Positions 45,473 through 54,604 of a stretch of 64,000 nt of DNA are shown one piece after another (position 1 is the stretch's first letter; each line of letters starts with the position of its first letter). The position numbers were made by a program, and so were the translations under genes. A model generated the notes under the pieces. The model saw nothing but the letters and a program-made list of their open reading frames with translations, did not search any database and was not told the DNA's origin. Origin of the DNA: Neolewinella antarctica (GTDB lineage Bacteria; Bacteroidota; Bacteroidia; Chitinophagales; Saprospiraceae); assembly GCF_011927835.1 (NCBI RefSeq), contig NZ_JAATJH010000002.1, positions 1 to 64,000 of the forward strand. Direction: 5' to 3'.

Positions 45473-46918
45473 ATGAAGAAGGCTTTAAAGATTATTGGTA
45501 TTATAGTAGGTGTTATCCTACTATTCGGTACCGCAGGTTATTTCGTTTGGTTTCAAAATACAGCAGAACACACACTAAAACTTCAAGCATCGGCGGTTTA
45601 TAGCCCTGATAAAAGTAATAACTATTTAATAACCAACGCAAACATCATTGATGTTGAAACTGGTGTAGTTGTGGAGGGCCAAAACCTGATCATACAGGAC
45701 GGTATTTTCGAGTATATTTTCGCGGGCCGAGCTCCCGATAGCCTGAAAGCAGACTATGAAGTTATAGACGCAAAGAATCGTTACCTCCTGCCGGGAATGA
45801 TCGATATGCACACCCACCTGAACAGCGGTGGGTTGATGTCAACGAACGTAGCTACCCGGCCAATGGCGTTGGAGCAATTTGCGCGATACGGCGTGGGTAC
45901 GATCTTCACCCTGGGTGGACACGGGTTCAACCAAGAAATCACGGCAGCACTAAGGGATAAACAACGAAAGCACGAAGTTGTAGGCCCCATAATTTTAGCT
46001 GCTGGAGATGTACTTACCGAGCCGGGTGGATATCCTATTTCGTACGTACCCATGATTTCAGGCTTACCGGAAGATGAAATAGACCTTGACGAACAAGGCG
46101 TCCTCACGATAACGGATGAAACTGATTTAGACGCTATATTCTCTACAAAGAAAAAACTTGGTCTCGATGGCATCAAAGTCATGGTAGAATCTAACCTAGA
46201 TGGTAATTCAGCAATACCGAGGCTGTCGAATCAGTTGCTGAGGAAAATCGTTCAGAAAGCTTCCCGGTATAGTCTGCCGGTTTTTGCTCACGTGACCCGT
46301 CAGGCCGACTTGCAAGATGCCGTAGATGCTGGCGTAGATGTCATCGTGCATACTACAGCGGACCAATTACTAACGGATGCCGGACCTCTTTTGGAAAAAA
46401 TGGTAAGAAATTCTGTCGCTTATACACCGACGCTTTCCGGGGCGCATGGTTTCCAGTACGTAAGTTCCGGTGAACTTCTGGAAGACCCCTTTATGCTGCA
46501 ATATAGTTCCGAGCGAACTAATCGCAGCCTGAAAAACTGGCCGCTAAAACAACTGATGCTAAGCCTTAATAGTGATAAAGAATCATTTAAAGATACAATA
46601 ATGCAAAACTTCACGATCATGCACGAGGCAGGTGTTACCGTACTTATGGGTTCGGATGCGGGGCCCCCTATGGTCATTCCTGGATACAGTGCGCACAAAG
46701 AATTAGAATATATGGTGGAAGGTGGCATGACAAATGCAGAAGCCCTTCGTGCCGCAACGATCGCTCCTGCGGAATTTCTGAAAATGGATGATCGCATGGG
46801 GAGCATCGAGGAGGGGAAAATTGCGAGCTTTCTGATGCTGGAGAAGAATCCGCTGGATGATGTGAAAAATTCGCAGACAATTAATCGGGTTATGCTTGAA
46901 GGTTATTGGATTGAATAG
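45473..46918 (+). CDS. Membrane-anchored amidohydrolase
   Basis: About 481 residues from ATG 45473 (MKKALKIIGIIVGVILL); the frame begins at 45443, but the TM anchor starts here. The amidohydrolase superfamily fold (imidazolonepropionase/prolidase-like) is shown by the metal motif MIDMHTHLN. A carboxylated-Lys candidate is in LDGIKVMVESN. Later metal His and Asp are in FAHVTRQADL, VDVIVHTTAD and LMGSDAGPP. The active site would face the periplasm. The substrate is unknown; dipeptides or cyclic amides are typical. It is followed within 33 bp by a transporter remnant. Confidence 0.88.
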   Translation: MKKALKIIGIIVGVILLFGTAGYFVWFQNTAEHTLKLQASAVYSPDKSNNYLITNANIIDVETGVVVEGQNLIIQDGIFEYIFAGRAPDSLKADYEVIDAKNRYLLPGMIDMHTHLNSGGLMSTNVATRPMALEQFARYGVGTIFTLGGHGFNQEITAALRDKQRKHEVVGPIILAAGDVLTEPGGYPISYVPMISGLPEDEIDLDEQGVLTITDETDLDAIFSTKKKLGLDGIKVMVESNLDGNSAIPRLSNQLLRKIVQKASRYSLPVFAHVTRQADLQDAVDAGVDVIVHTTADQLLTDAGPLLEKMVRNSVAYTPTLSGAHGFQYVSSGELLEDPFMLQYSSERTNRSLKNWPLKQLMLSLNSDKESFKDTIMQNFTIMHEAGVTVLMGSDAGPPMVIPGYSAHKELEYMVEGGMTNAEALRAATIAPAEFLKMDDRMGSIEEGKIASFLMLEKNPLDDVKNSQTINRVMLEGYWIE

Positions 46919-46950
46919 GATCAATTGAGGAGTTTTGGGTTCACCTGAAC

Positions 46951-47319
46951 ATGTTGCGTCTCGGCATTCGTGTGACCTACTATCCGGCCTATCGTTCCAA
47001 GTACAAGCCCGTGAGCGGAGAAAAGGTAACGTACGGCGACTACTTCAAACTCGGCACGCCAAAACTTCACCTGATCGGTATTGCCGGGGGTGTGATCTGG
47101 TGCCTGGGGTTCGTACTGAACATGATCGCCGCGGGGGAGGCGGGTTTCGCGATTTCTTACGGACTGGGGCAAGGAGCGACGATGGTGGCGGCTATTTGGG
47201 GAATTTTTGTCTGGAAGGAATTTAGGGACGCGCCCAGGGGGACCAATAAACTGATTGGCCTGATGTTCTTCCTGTTCATCAGTAAACTGTCGTTAATCAT
47301 TATGGCCAAGGACGTTTAA
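46951..47319 (+). pseudogene. 3' fragment of a GRP-family sugar transporter gene
   Basis: The 122-residue frame matches only the C-terminal part of a 10-TM glucose/ribose-porter-type permease: a cytoplasmic loop GDYFKLGTPKLHLIG, TM GGVIWCLGFVLNMIAAG, the GFAISYGLGQGATMVAAIWG helix, the IFVWKEFRDAPRGTNK loop and the last TM. Protein-like sequence extends upstream of the ATG in frame (IEEFWVHLN) to a TGA near 46910. The N-terminal two-thirds is absent, so transport is unlikely. The amidohydrolase stop is only a few codons away, placing the deletion junction near 46920. Confidence 0.75.
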
Positions 47320-47615
47320 TTCGCTGGGTAAAGGGAGTTCAGCTTTTGGCTTACAAGATCGGTCAGCGGGTTGACCCCAAAAAATAAGTATCTCCCGCGA
47401 ACCAAAACCCCATTACACCTTACGGAAGAAACGCTCCGATCCATGACCCCCACCACCCGCCGCACCTTCAATAAAACCCTCGTGTCGGTAAAGTAGGGCA
47501 CATACGGGAGGTCGACTTTGAGGAACTCCGCGTAGCTTTCCCGGCAGCCGGGATTATGCAACATGGCGTGGATGTAGTCGAACGTGTCGCGGGGGTGAAA
47601 GTAGCTGAAAATCAA
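47316..47615 (-). pseudogene. 3' fragment of an adenine DNA methyltransferase (R-M)
   Basis: The minus-strand frame of 99 residues begins like the C-terminal part of type IIG/ISP restriction-methylation enzymes: RDTFDYIHAMLHNPGCRESY, then AEFLKVDLPYVPY (compare the family pattern DxFDYIYAVLHSPxYRxKYxEFLKxDFPRxPYP). The tail after TDTRVLLKV is degraded. No methylase catalytic motif remains and a stop lies just upstream of the TTG start. Its stop codon overlaps that of the convergent transporter fragment. It is probably the last trace of a lost restriction system. Confidence 0.6.
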
Positions 47616-47684
47616 ATAGAAATTTCAGCCGTCAGCCCTGCATCAAGTAGCGTCGTAATTACCATACACACGAGGATTTAGTCA

Positions 47685-48452
47685 CTAAAACCAGTAGTCC
47701 GTAGTAAACACTATTCGTAAGGGATTATGAAGATCTGAATGTTTCGACCGGAATTCTTCATCTCCAATCCACGGTCCGAAGATAATCTCGTCCAGAGATG
47801 CCACCCGTAGAGCACGAGCCGATAGCCCGAAGTGGATCTTCGAATAGCGAATTTTTAAGCCGGGAGAAACTTCAAAAGATTCTACCCTTAGTTCGTTAGA
47901 AACGAACGGATAAGGCGCTTGACCTTCGTCAAGTTTGAACGCTCTTCTAAAAGGAATAAACAGTTCGCTCCTGATAAAAAACGAAAACTTCTCTACAAAA
48001 TGGTATTCAAGCTGTACCGAAGGACTGATCCCGAGAGATTCGCTTTTGTGATAGTACCTAAGAATACGTGTATTATCACTAGGTCTAACTAAGCTGTGAT
48101 CGAACGGTCGCGTAAAAGACTGGCGAGTCATTTTAATACCGAGAGAGGGTAGTATACTTATTCGATTAGAAACGCTTAATTCGCGATTGACCCCCAGGTA
48201 GAAAAGCTGTGCATTCAAAAAGTCAGGTTGACCCGCAAATACTCGAGGATCTGGAGTGTTGAACAGTCGAGTATCAGAGTTTTCGAGCCCTACGTCTAGT
48301 CTTACGCCCCACTTTGATTGAGCGTAGCACGCACACGTGTAGAACAGCATGACTAGTACCGTTAGGGCGAGCCTCACTGTAGATCTTGCTGCATTATAGT
48401 TTTCTTCTGTAACAAAGAATAGTTGCATAGGTGTGGATTGAGTAAAATACAT
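47685..48452 (-). CDS. Predicted outer-membrane beta-barrel protein
   Basis: 255 residues. A hydrophobic leader (VRLALTVLVMLFYTCACYAQ) is preceded by about 25 residues, so the true start may be later than 48452. The mature part alternates strands (KWGVRLDVGLEN, ISILPSLGIKMTRQSF, GISPSVQLEYHFVEKFSFFI, FEVSPGLKIRYSKIHFGLSA) and ends in FTTDYWF, a C-terminal aromatic residue typical of barrels. It follows the split serine protease by 17 bp on the same strand and may be co-transcribed. Function unknown. Confidence 0.72.
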   Translation of the reverse strand: MYFTQSTPMQLFFVTEENYNAARSTVRLALTVLVMLFYTCACYAQSKWGVRLDVGLENSDTRLFNTPDPRVFAGQPDFLNAQLFYLGVNRELSVSNRISILPSLGIKMTRQSFTRPFDHSLVRPSDNTRILRYYHKSESLGISPSVQLEYHFVEKFSFFIRSELFIPFRRAFKLDEGQAPYPFVSNELRVESFEVSPGLKIRYSKIHFGLSARALRVASLDEIIFGPWIGDEEFRSKHSDLHNPLRIVFTTDYWF

Positions 48453-48469
48453 CGGAACGTTTACAATAA

Positions 48470-49106
48470 TTAATTCTTAACGATGATTTTATTGACTGCA
48501 GTATTCCCGGATTCAAGGTTCGTACGAAGAATGTAAAGCCCCGTACTTAGTTGTTTGGTATCTAAAGTTATTTCTTCTTCGGGGAAGTCCACCATGGTAC
48601 TGTACAATTCTTGGCCGGTCATGCTGATAATAGTATAACTAATTAGTTTATCGTTTTCCACTTTGACGCTAACGTTGCCAGTATTCGTTGGATTTGGAGT
48701 AACCGTTACGGCGAAATTGTCCAATGTCGTACCGCCTAAGCCACAATTTTCAACGCGTACGAAAATAGGTGAGGTGCTCGATCCACAAACATTCGTGACC
48801 GTTAGGTCTACCCTATGGGTTCCTACCTGCGTTCCGATAAATCTTACCGGTTGGCCGGGAGAAACTATACTATTCGGGATGAATATACCCGATGAATTCG
48901 TAGTAAGTACGTAGGAATCTACCCCTGGTGATACGGGTAAAATATATTCATTCTGGCCGTGGTCCAACTGGCCTCTACAAATAGTTCCGCCAGGATTCGT
49001 ATATCCGACTGGTCGACCAACTAATAGTTGTCGTTCAACGGTAATTGTATTGGCACACTCTGGAAATATAGAGCGAATCGTACACGTTAGGGTAACTTCC
49101 CCCCCC
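48470..49106 (-). CDS. C-terminal (T9SS) part of the split serine protease
   Basis: This frame has no own start at the G-tract; it continues the protease sequence after a shift at the C8/G8 run (49099-49106). In the shifted frame it reads EVTLTCTIRSIFPECANT directly after the upstream PVPGRGG. Ig-like or PKD-like repeats follow (VLTTNSSGIFIPNSIVSPG; VGTHRVDLTVTNVCGSS). A complete T9SS type A sorting domain closes it (FAVTVTPNPTNTGNVSVKVE ending VNKIIVKN). Without a frame correction (G9 or G6) this half is not translated with the catalytic domain. Confidence 0.8.
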
Positions 49107-50625
49107 GTCCAGGCACTGGTGAGAGGTCAACAAAATTTGCGGTATTTTCGGTAATCGTTGCCAAATTACGGGGGCTAACCGTCCAGGTTATTAAGGAGTT
49201 CGGCGGCCGATTTACCAAGGTGAAGCGCTGAGTAGAATTGCATACGTTCTTAATTCCGTTCATGTTAGCACTCTCCAGCGCAGTCATAAAATTAGGATCT
49301 CGTCCGGCTCCTAGGGCGTCTCGTAATCTTGTTGCTGCCGTTCCTCCGCCGAGCCAAGAGCTGAATAAACGACCATTGCTGTTTACACTAGAAGTGGCGT
49401 CACACGGAACAGAATGTGGCCAACCACTCGAAATCCAACCCACAATTCTCCCCTGCGGATTATAGTGAGGGGCACCGGAAGATGCTCCCTCCAGGGACCC
49501 TCTATCTCCCCCCGTACCGGGGGTTAAGACAAAATCAAAGAAATTTCCGTCAGGGGTAGTTTGGTCGCTCTCAAACGTAACCTTTTTTACGTCCCCCCGA
49601 GGATGATGAATGAAGGTAGAGTTTGCCGGTTGTAGGTTTCGTCTATCCCAACCGGAGAACGCAAAAGGCTCCCTTAGCTGTTGCCTAAGTTCTAATAAAG
49701 TAAAGTCGGAACCGGTGAATCTATCCCAACTCGATATCTCCGTACCACCGCTGTAAGATACCCACCTACTAATATCAGGCTCGACACCTTGTGAATCGCC
49801 ATCTGAGTCGACGCAAACGGCACTCTCATAATTGAATCTAAAAATAGCATTCGTAAGCTCGGCCGTAGAAAGAAAGCAGTGCTCGGCAGTCAGAACGTAA
49901 GGGGTATAGTCATTGCAGGCATTATTAATTAATGCACCCGTACAGGCACCACTTCCTATCAAAATTTTACAAACGGACTCTATCTGTAAGTCCAAGTCCG
50001 GTATGGGTGATGGTGATGGACAAGAAGCGTTGATGTTGCAAGACAGTGAACTTCCAAAAGCAGCATCACTGCGCGCGGCCAGCGCCCGCACGCCCAGCAT
50101 GTAAGAATCAATAACGAGCGTCGGCGCTTTTTCCACTTCGGGCCACCTGGCAACGAGGGTCACTGTACTACCATTTATGTAATCCGTATTCAGGGTTTCG
50201 TCCACTACGTTCGACCTAGTTATGGGGCCGACACTCATGAACGATTCAGGACTGTAGAGGTACAATTCCCCGCGTTCTGGTAGAGAAATTTCACTAAACC
50301 GGAACGATAAAGTCATTGCTTGTTTAGCACTGACCGTTAACTGCCATGTTACCAACCCGTTCGCTACGGTCTCCAATCCATCACTATAATCAATGGTACG
50401 GAACACACGGTACGCTATTTCTTCGGCGCTTCCCGCCTGCGCCGCTTTAGTTCTTCCCTGGAAATCTTTGGGGAGTTGGAGGTCGATCTTTGGGCCATTA
50501 GCTGGATCATTCCAATAGGGCTGGGCTTCAAGCTGGGCAGATTCGCTGAAGGAGGTCGTAGCAACCTGTGCCCGTAAATGTATTGAGAGTACTACTAAAT
50601 AAACTGCTAGTATATATTTGTACAT
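49087..50625 (-). CDS. Secreted trypsin-like serine protease, catalytic part
   Basis: 512 residues ending early at a frame break. Signal peptide (YKYILAVYLVVLSIHLRAQ), an N-terminal beta domain, then an S1-type (lysyl-endopeptidase-like) catalytic domain with H249 in VLTAEHC, Asp in GSDFTLLEL and S383 in GASSGAP; paired Cys residues surround the His. After the domain an Ig-like stretch begins and is cut at PGRGGKLP by the G8 tract. The remaining adhesive and T9SS modules are intact in another frame downstream. The whole gene would be about 719 residues (48470-50625). A single-base error, a true null or phase variation could each explain it. Confidence 0.85.
   Translation of the reverse strand: MYKYILAVYLVVLSIHLRAQVATTSFSESAQLEAQPYWNDPANGPKIDLQLPKDFQGRTKAAQAGSAEEIAYRVFRTIDYSDGLETVANGLVTWQLTVSAKQAMTLSFRFSEISLPERGELYLYSPESFMSVGPITRSNVVDETLNTDYINGSTVTLVARWPEVEKAPTLVIDSYMLGVRALAARSDAAFGSSLSCNINASCPSPSPIPDLDLQIESVCKILIGSGACTGALINNACNDYTPYVLTAEHCFLSTAELTNAIFRFNYESAVCVDSDGDSQGVEPDISRWVSYSGGTEISSWDRFTGSDFTLLELRQQLREPFAFSGWDRRNLQPANSTFIHHPRGDVKKVTFESDQTTPDGNFFDFVLTPGTGGDRGSLEGASSGAPHYNPQGRIVGWISSGWPHSVPCDATSSVNSNGRLFSSWLGGGTAATRLRDALGAGRDPNFMTALESANMNGIKNVCNSTQRFTLVNRPPNSLITWTVSPRNLATITENTANFVDLSPVPGRGGKLP
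49099..49106 (-). repeat. G8 homopolymer at the protease frame break
   Basis: Eight C on the plus strand (G8 in the coding sense), exactly where the catalytic frame and the T9SS frame must join. One extra G (or two fewer) fuses the two into one open frame. Such tracts are known slippage sites. Confidence 0.85.
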
Positions 50626-51015
50626 ATTTCTAACTTTTAGTGTTTAAGTATTAAAAATAAATCACGAATACGTATTAATTATATGTAAGTTATGTTTGTA
50701 TTTTAGTTTATGTAAAGGAAATCCAATAAAGTTTTGAACTTTAACACATGACGATGAGTACTCTAGCAAAGCGAACTTAAGTAAGAATAACAGGGGGGAC
50801 GTGCAAAGCTCTTCACGCTTTTAAGGAACGCCAATTCAATAACTGTCCGATTTAGCTTCGCTGCTCCTGCGGGGTGCAGCTTGCTATCGCGGCGGTATTC
50901 TTCACCATTTGAAAACCACCGTCCCGACTAAGTACGGGATGCTGGTCTTCAAATCGCTCGAATACCACCACGCTAGTGGCGCTTCAATCAGGACAGTTAT
51001 TAAAGCGGCGTTCCT
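50626..51015. other. Intergenic, no gene
   Basis: AT-rich leader of the protease gene, then DNA with a palindrome-like CCCGACTAAGTACGGG (about 50924) and a CCACCACGCTAGTGG stem (about 50966). No coding sequence is supported. Confidence 0.4.
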
Positions 51016-51179
51016 AAATCGGACGCTCGGAGGACTCGAAACCCTTCGCTACGCTTTAGTTTCGAGACGCTCCAAGGTTCTAAAATCCTATTTGAGGACC
51101 TGGAGCGTCCTCGGCCGTGAAGCTGAAGGCGGAATTGTTGAGGTCCTCCAAGCGTCTGGAGAAAATGTCCAGTAGTATG
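51016..51179 (-). mobile_element. MITE-like element, copy 5 (left end lost)
   Basis: It matches copies 2 and 6 from position 20 of the element (AAATCGGACGCT) to the right end TGTCCAGTAGTATG, with a single-base deletion and several substitutions. The left 19 bp including the inverted repeat are missing and no target duplication is found. It is an old, immobile copy. Confidence 0.85.
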
Positions 51180-51310
51180 GGACAAACACAACACGTCAAA
51201 GCAATCTACCCGCTTGACTTATCGCACGGAAAAGTGGCCTCAGAGGAGTGGACAAACAAAATTGTCCGTAAATTTGAACAACGTCCATAAAATAACCGTT
51301 GCTCAACCAC

Positions 51311-51952
51311 ATGGGGATAACCGAACGCAAAGCCCGCGAAAAAGAAGAACTACGCCAGCTCATCATCACCACGGCCACCGATCTCTTCCGGGAAGTGGGC
51401 TACGCCGGTGTGAGCATGCGCAAGATCGCCAAGCGGATCGAGTACAGCGTCGGTACGCTTTACGTGTACTATAAGGATAAGGACGAGTTGTTCTTTGCCG
51501 TACAGAAAGCCGCCTTCCGCCGGGGGCTGGTGTACATCCAGGATTTGCCGGAACTGGAGCAACCCATCGACCGCCTACGGGCCATGGGCGATCGCTACAT
51601 CCGTTTCGGACTGGAAAACCCGGATCTCTACCGCCTCATGTTCATGATGGACAAGCCAATGCAGGCGCTCGAAGACGACCGGCAGTGGGAGCCGGGCATC
51701 GAATTACATAATATGCTGGCGGCGCTGATCAACGATTGCATCGCCGCGGGGCAACTGCCGGACAAAGACCCGGACCGGACGAGTTTTTCCGTCTGGTCAT
51801 TCGTACACGGCATGGTGAGCCTCTACATTGTCGACCGATTACACATCTACGAAAACCTGGAAAGCACTACTCAATTACGCGGTATGGACATCGAGGAATT
51901 GTTGTTTGCGTCTAACCGGACGATGATCGAGCTGATCCAAACCGACCGCTAA
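51311..51952 (+). CDS. TetR family regulator of the efflux operon
   Basis: About 213 residues from ATG 51311 (MGITERKAREKEELRQ); the frame is open four codons earlier. The N-terminal TetR HTH is clear: ATDLFREVGYAGVSMRKIAK, then IEYSVGTLYVYYKDKDELF. The C-terminal helical domain binds ligand and dimerises (IRFGLENPDLYRLMFMM; SFSVWSFVHGMVSLYI). It is 11 bp upstream of the TolC gene and heads the efflux operon, so it likely represses it and is released by a pump substrate. Confidence 0.93.
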   Translation: MGITERKAREKEELRQLIITTATDLFREVGYAGVSMRKIAKRIEYSVGTLYVYYKDKDELFFAVQKAAFRRGLVYIQDLPELEQPIDRLRAMGDRYIRFGLENPDLYRLMFMMDKPMQALEDDRQWEPGIELHNMLAALINDCIAAGQLPDKDPDRTSFSVWSFVHGMVSLYIVDRLHIYENLESTTQLRGMDIEELLFASNRTMIELIQTDR

Positions 51953-51963
51953 AATTTTTTGCC

Positions 51964-53325
51964 ATGATGCTGAACACCGTTCATAAAGTTTTATCTGTTA
52001 TCAGCTTTTTACTTGCCGGGACGGCGCTGTTCGCCCAAACCACCGAACTGGACGCTTACGTAGAAATCGCGCTACGACAAAACCCTACCTTGATCGCCAG
52101 TCGGCTGCTGGAGAACGAGCGTAGCCTGGGTATCGAACTAGCCGCCGCGAACCGACGACCGACCGTCGATCTGCGGTCTGACTACATACTAGCCGTCGGA
52201 GGGCGTACGCTTGATTTCCCCGTGGGTGATCTGTTTAACCCGGTCTACGCCACGCTCAACGAAGTGGCGAATGAGAGCCGTTTCCCCACTAACCTGGAAA
52301 ACGTGAACGAGCAGTTGATGCCCAATAATTTCCACGATACCCGGGTGGAAGTTCGCTTGCCGCTCTTGCAACCCCGCATTCAGCGGGAGGTAGCCTTGCG
52401 ACGTAGCCAATTACGAGAAGGTGAATTGGCCACCGAAACTTTACGCAACAACATTCGCCGGCAGGTGCGGGATCTGTATTATTCCTACCTTCTGGCCAAC
52501 GAAGGCGTAAGTATCATCGACAGCGCGCGGATCGTACTGACGGAAGTTTTACGCGTCAATCAAGTGCTCGTCCGGAACGACAAGGCTACGGCGGATGTCG
52601 TTTACCGTACGGAGTCGGAACTGGCCGGTTTGGACGGACGCACGGCTAGTTACGCCCAGCAGAAATCGGTGGCTGCCGCCGCGCTTAACCGGCTACTTGG
52701 TCGGGATGTCAGTACGGAATTAGCTATTGCCAGTCCGGATGAACTTCCCAGGACCCTTGCTCCTCTGGAAGAACTTCGCACCCGCGGCCGCGCACAAAGA
52801 GCCGAACTAAAACAACTCGACCAGGGGACCAGTAGCCTTGAACTCCTCGCCGAACTCCAAAACGCCGGCGGTAAACCTACCCTGGACCTATTCCTCAACG
52901 CCGGCGCCCAGGGCTTTCTCGACCAAGAATTCGACGGCCAACCCTACGTAACCGGCGGCGTGGCCTTCAACTGGAGCCTTTACGACGGCAAAAAACGCGG
53001 CCTGCAACAACAGCAAACTCGACTGCAGGGCGAGCGATTGCGTCAGGAACGAGCCGATGTCGCAAACGGCGTAGACGTCCAAGTATGGCAAGCCTGGCAA
53101 CGGATCACAAACGAATCTGCGCAACTGGACGCCGCCGAAAAAGCCGCCACCGCCGCCCGCGCCTCCTACCGGATTATCGAAGCCAAATACCGCGCCCAAC
53201 AAGCCTTGCTCGTTGAATTACTGGACGCCCGTAACCAGGTCACCCAGCAAGAACTGAGCATTAACCTTAGCCGCTTCCGCCTGCTCCAGGCCGACGCCGC
53301 CCTCCGTGCCGCCCTCGGCGAATAA
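51964..53325 (+). CDS. TolC-family outer-membrane efflux channel
   Basis: 453 residues. A signal peptide (VLSVISFLLAGTALFAQ) precedes the two-fold repeated TolC structure: ALRQNPTLIASRLLENERSL in the first half, and ATAARASYRIIEAKYRAQQA with LVELLDARNQVTQQELSINL in the second. The latter is the hallmark OEP coiled-coil end. It forms the outer-membrane exit duct for the adaptor/RND pump encoded next. The adaptor gene starts 23 bp later. Confidence 0.93.
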   Translation: MMLNTVHKVLSVISFLLAGTALFAQTTELDAYVEIALRQNPTLIASRLLENERSLGIELAAANRRPTVDLRSDYILAVGGRTLDFPVGDLFNPVYATLNEVANESRFPTNLENVNEQLMPNNFHDTRVEVRLPLLQPRIQREVALRRSQLREGELATETLRNNIRRQVRDLYYSYLLANEGVSIIDSARIVLTEVLRVNQVLVRNDKATADVVYRTESELAGLDGRTASYAQQKSVAAAALNRLLGRDVSTELAIASPDELPRTLAPLEELRTRGRAQRAELKQLDQGTSSLELLAELQNAGGKPTLDLFLNAGAQGFLDQEFDGQPYVTGGVAFNWSLYDGKKRGLQQQQTRLQGERLRQERADVANGVDVQVWQAWQRITNESAQLDAAEKAATAARASYRIIEAKYRAQQALLVELLDARNQVTQQELSINLSRFRLLQADAALRAALGE

Positions 53326-53348
53326 ATTCACTATTAAAATCATTTCCC

Positions 53349-54410
53349 GTGCACGCCAAGATTATACTGACCCTAGCCGCCACGCTACTATTTTTCAGTT
53401 GCAAAACGGATTACCCCGGCCAGGAAGCCGTCACCCGCGCGCCCGACGCCCCAGTGCCCGTCGAGGTCATTGCGATCAGCCCCACCACCGAGCCGATACC
53501 CATCGAAGCCGGCGGGACGATCGGTGCCAAAACCGAAGCCCGCCTCAGCTTCAAGATCGGCGGCGTGGTCGACCGGATGTACGCCCGCGAAGGCCAGTAC
53601 GTCCGCCGGGGAACGGTGCTGGCCAAACTGAAAACGACGGAGGTGGACGCGCAAGTCGCCAAGGCCACCCAGGCCCGCGATAAGGCGCGGCGCGACGTGG
53701 ACCGCGTCACCAAACTCTACGAAGAACAGGCCGCAACGCTGGAACAAAAAGAAGGGCTCACGACGGCCCTCGAAGTAGCGGAATCAGACCTCGAAATCGC
53801 CGGATTTAACCGCAAATACGCCACGATCACCGCCCCGGTCAGCGGCCGCATCATCAGAAAAATGGCCGAAGCCGGTGAGCTCGTCGCCCCGGGAACGCCG
53901 CTGTATTTCCTGGCCGGTGAAGGAGCCGACGACTTCGTGCTACGCATCAACGTCGCCGATCGCGACCTGCTCAACATCCAACTAGATGACCGCGCCTTGG
54001 TCGATCTCGACGCATACCCCGACCAGCCCGTCCCCGCCAAAGTAACCGAGATCGCCGCCGCTGCCGACCCCCGCACGGGCTCCTTCCAGATCGAACTTAC
54101 CCTCGACGGACAGGGCCGTACCCTCCGCAGCGGCTTCGTCGGCCGGGCCAAAGTCTATCCCTCCAAAACTCCAGAGTACTACCGCATTCCCACGCAGGCA
54201 ATCGTGGAAGGAGAGGGAAAGCACGTCAGAATCTTCGTACCGGACGCAGAGGGAAAAGCCCGCGAAAAAACCATCCGTTTCACCCGCCTGCTCAACGAGG
54301 CCGTCATCGTTCCGGCCAGCGAATTAGCGGGCGTGGACCAGGTCATCACCCGGGGAAGTCACTATCTGACGGATGGTAGTAAGATTGATTTTAAAGAATT
54401 AAAAAGATAG
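53349..54410 (+). CDS. RND efflux periplasmic adaptor lipoprotein
   Basis: 353 residues from a GTG start at 53349. It has a lipoprotein signal (LAATLLFFSC), as in AcrA-type adaptors. Barrel-sandwich halves are KTEARLSFKIGGVVDRMYAR with VRRGTVLAKL, and ATITAPVSGRIIRKMAEAGE. The helical hairpin lies between them (ATQARDKARRDVDRVTKLYE). The beta-barrel contains VNVADRD-like and PVPAKVTEIAAAADPRTGSF segments, and the membrane-proximal domain follows. It bridges TolC and the RND pump. A 184-bp mobile element now separates it from the pump gene. Confidence 0.93.
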   Translation: MHAKIILTLAATLLFFSCKTDYPGQEAVTRAPDAPVPVEVIAISPTTEPIPIEAGGTIGAKTEARLSFKIGGVVDRMYAREGQYVRRGTVLAKLKTTEVDAQVAKATQARDKARRDVDRVTKLYEEQAATLEQKEGLTTALEVAESDLEIAGFNRKYATITAPVSGRIIRKMAEAGELVAPGTPLYFLAGEGADDFVLRINVADRDLLNIQLDDRALVDLDAYPDQPVPAKVTEIAAAADPRTGSFQIELTLDGQGRTLRSGFVGRAKVYPSKTPEYYRIPTQAIVEGEGKHVRIFVPDAEGKAREKTIRFTRLLNEAVIVPASELAGVDQVITRGSHYLTDGSKIDFKELKR

Positions 54411-54420
54411 AGGAAAGAAG

Positions 54421-54604
54421 CACACTACTGGACATTTTCAAACCGGACGCTTGGAGGACTCGAAACCCTTCGCTACGCTTTAGTTTCGAGACGCTCCAAG
54501 GTTCTAAAATTCTACTTGAGGACCTTGGAGCGTCCTCTGCCGTGAAGCCGAAGGCGAAATTGTTGAGGTCCTCCAAGCGTCCGGGGAAAATGTCCAGTAG
54601 TATG
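54421..54604 (-). mobile_element. 184-bp MITE-like element, copy 6, inside efflux operon
   Basis: Ends CACACTACTGGACA and TGTCCAGTAGTATG with perfect 9-bp direct repeats GGAAAGAAG at 54412-54420 and 54605-54613. It occupies nearly all of the gap between the adaptor stop (54410) and the RND start (54646). In RNA the element would fold into long stems and could weaken or process the transcript. Confidence 0.93.

Noticed and set aside
3166-54604. A conserved open frame of about 60 codons through every MITE-like element (contains FTAEDAPRSS and SKLKRSEGF)
   Set aside because: The frame has no shared start codon, runs across both inverted arms and out into unrelated flanks, and exists on either strand depending on insertion. 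It follows from repeat copying, not from coding.
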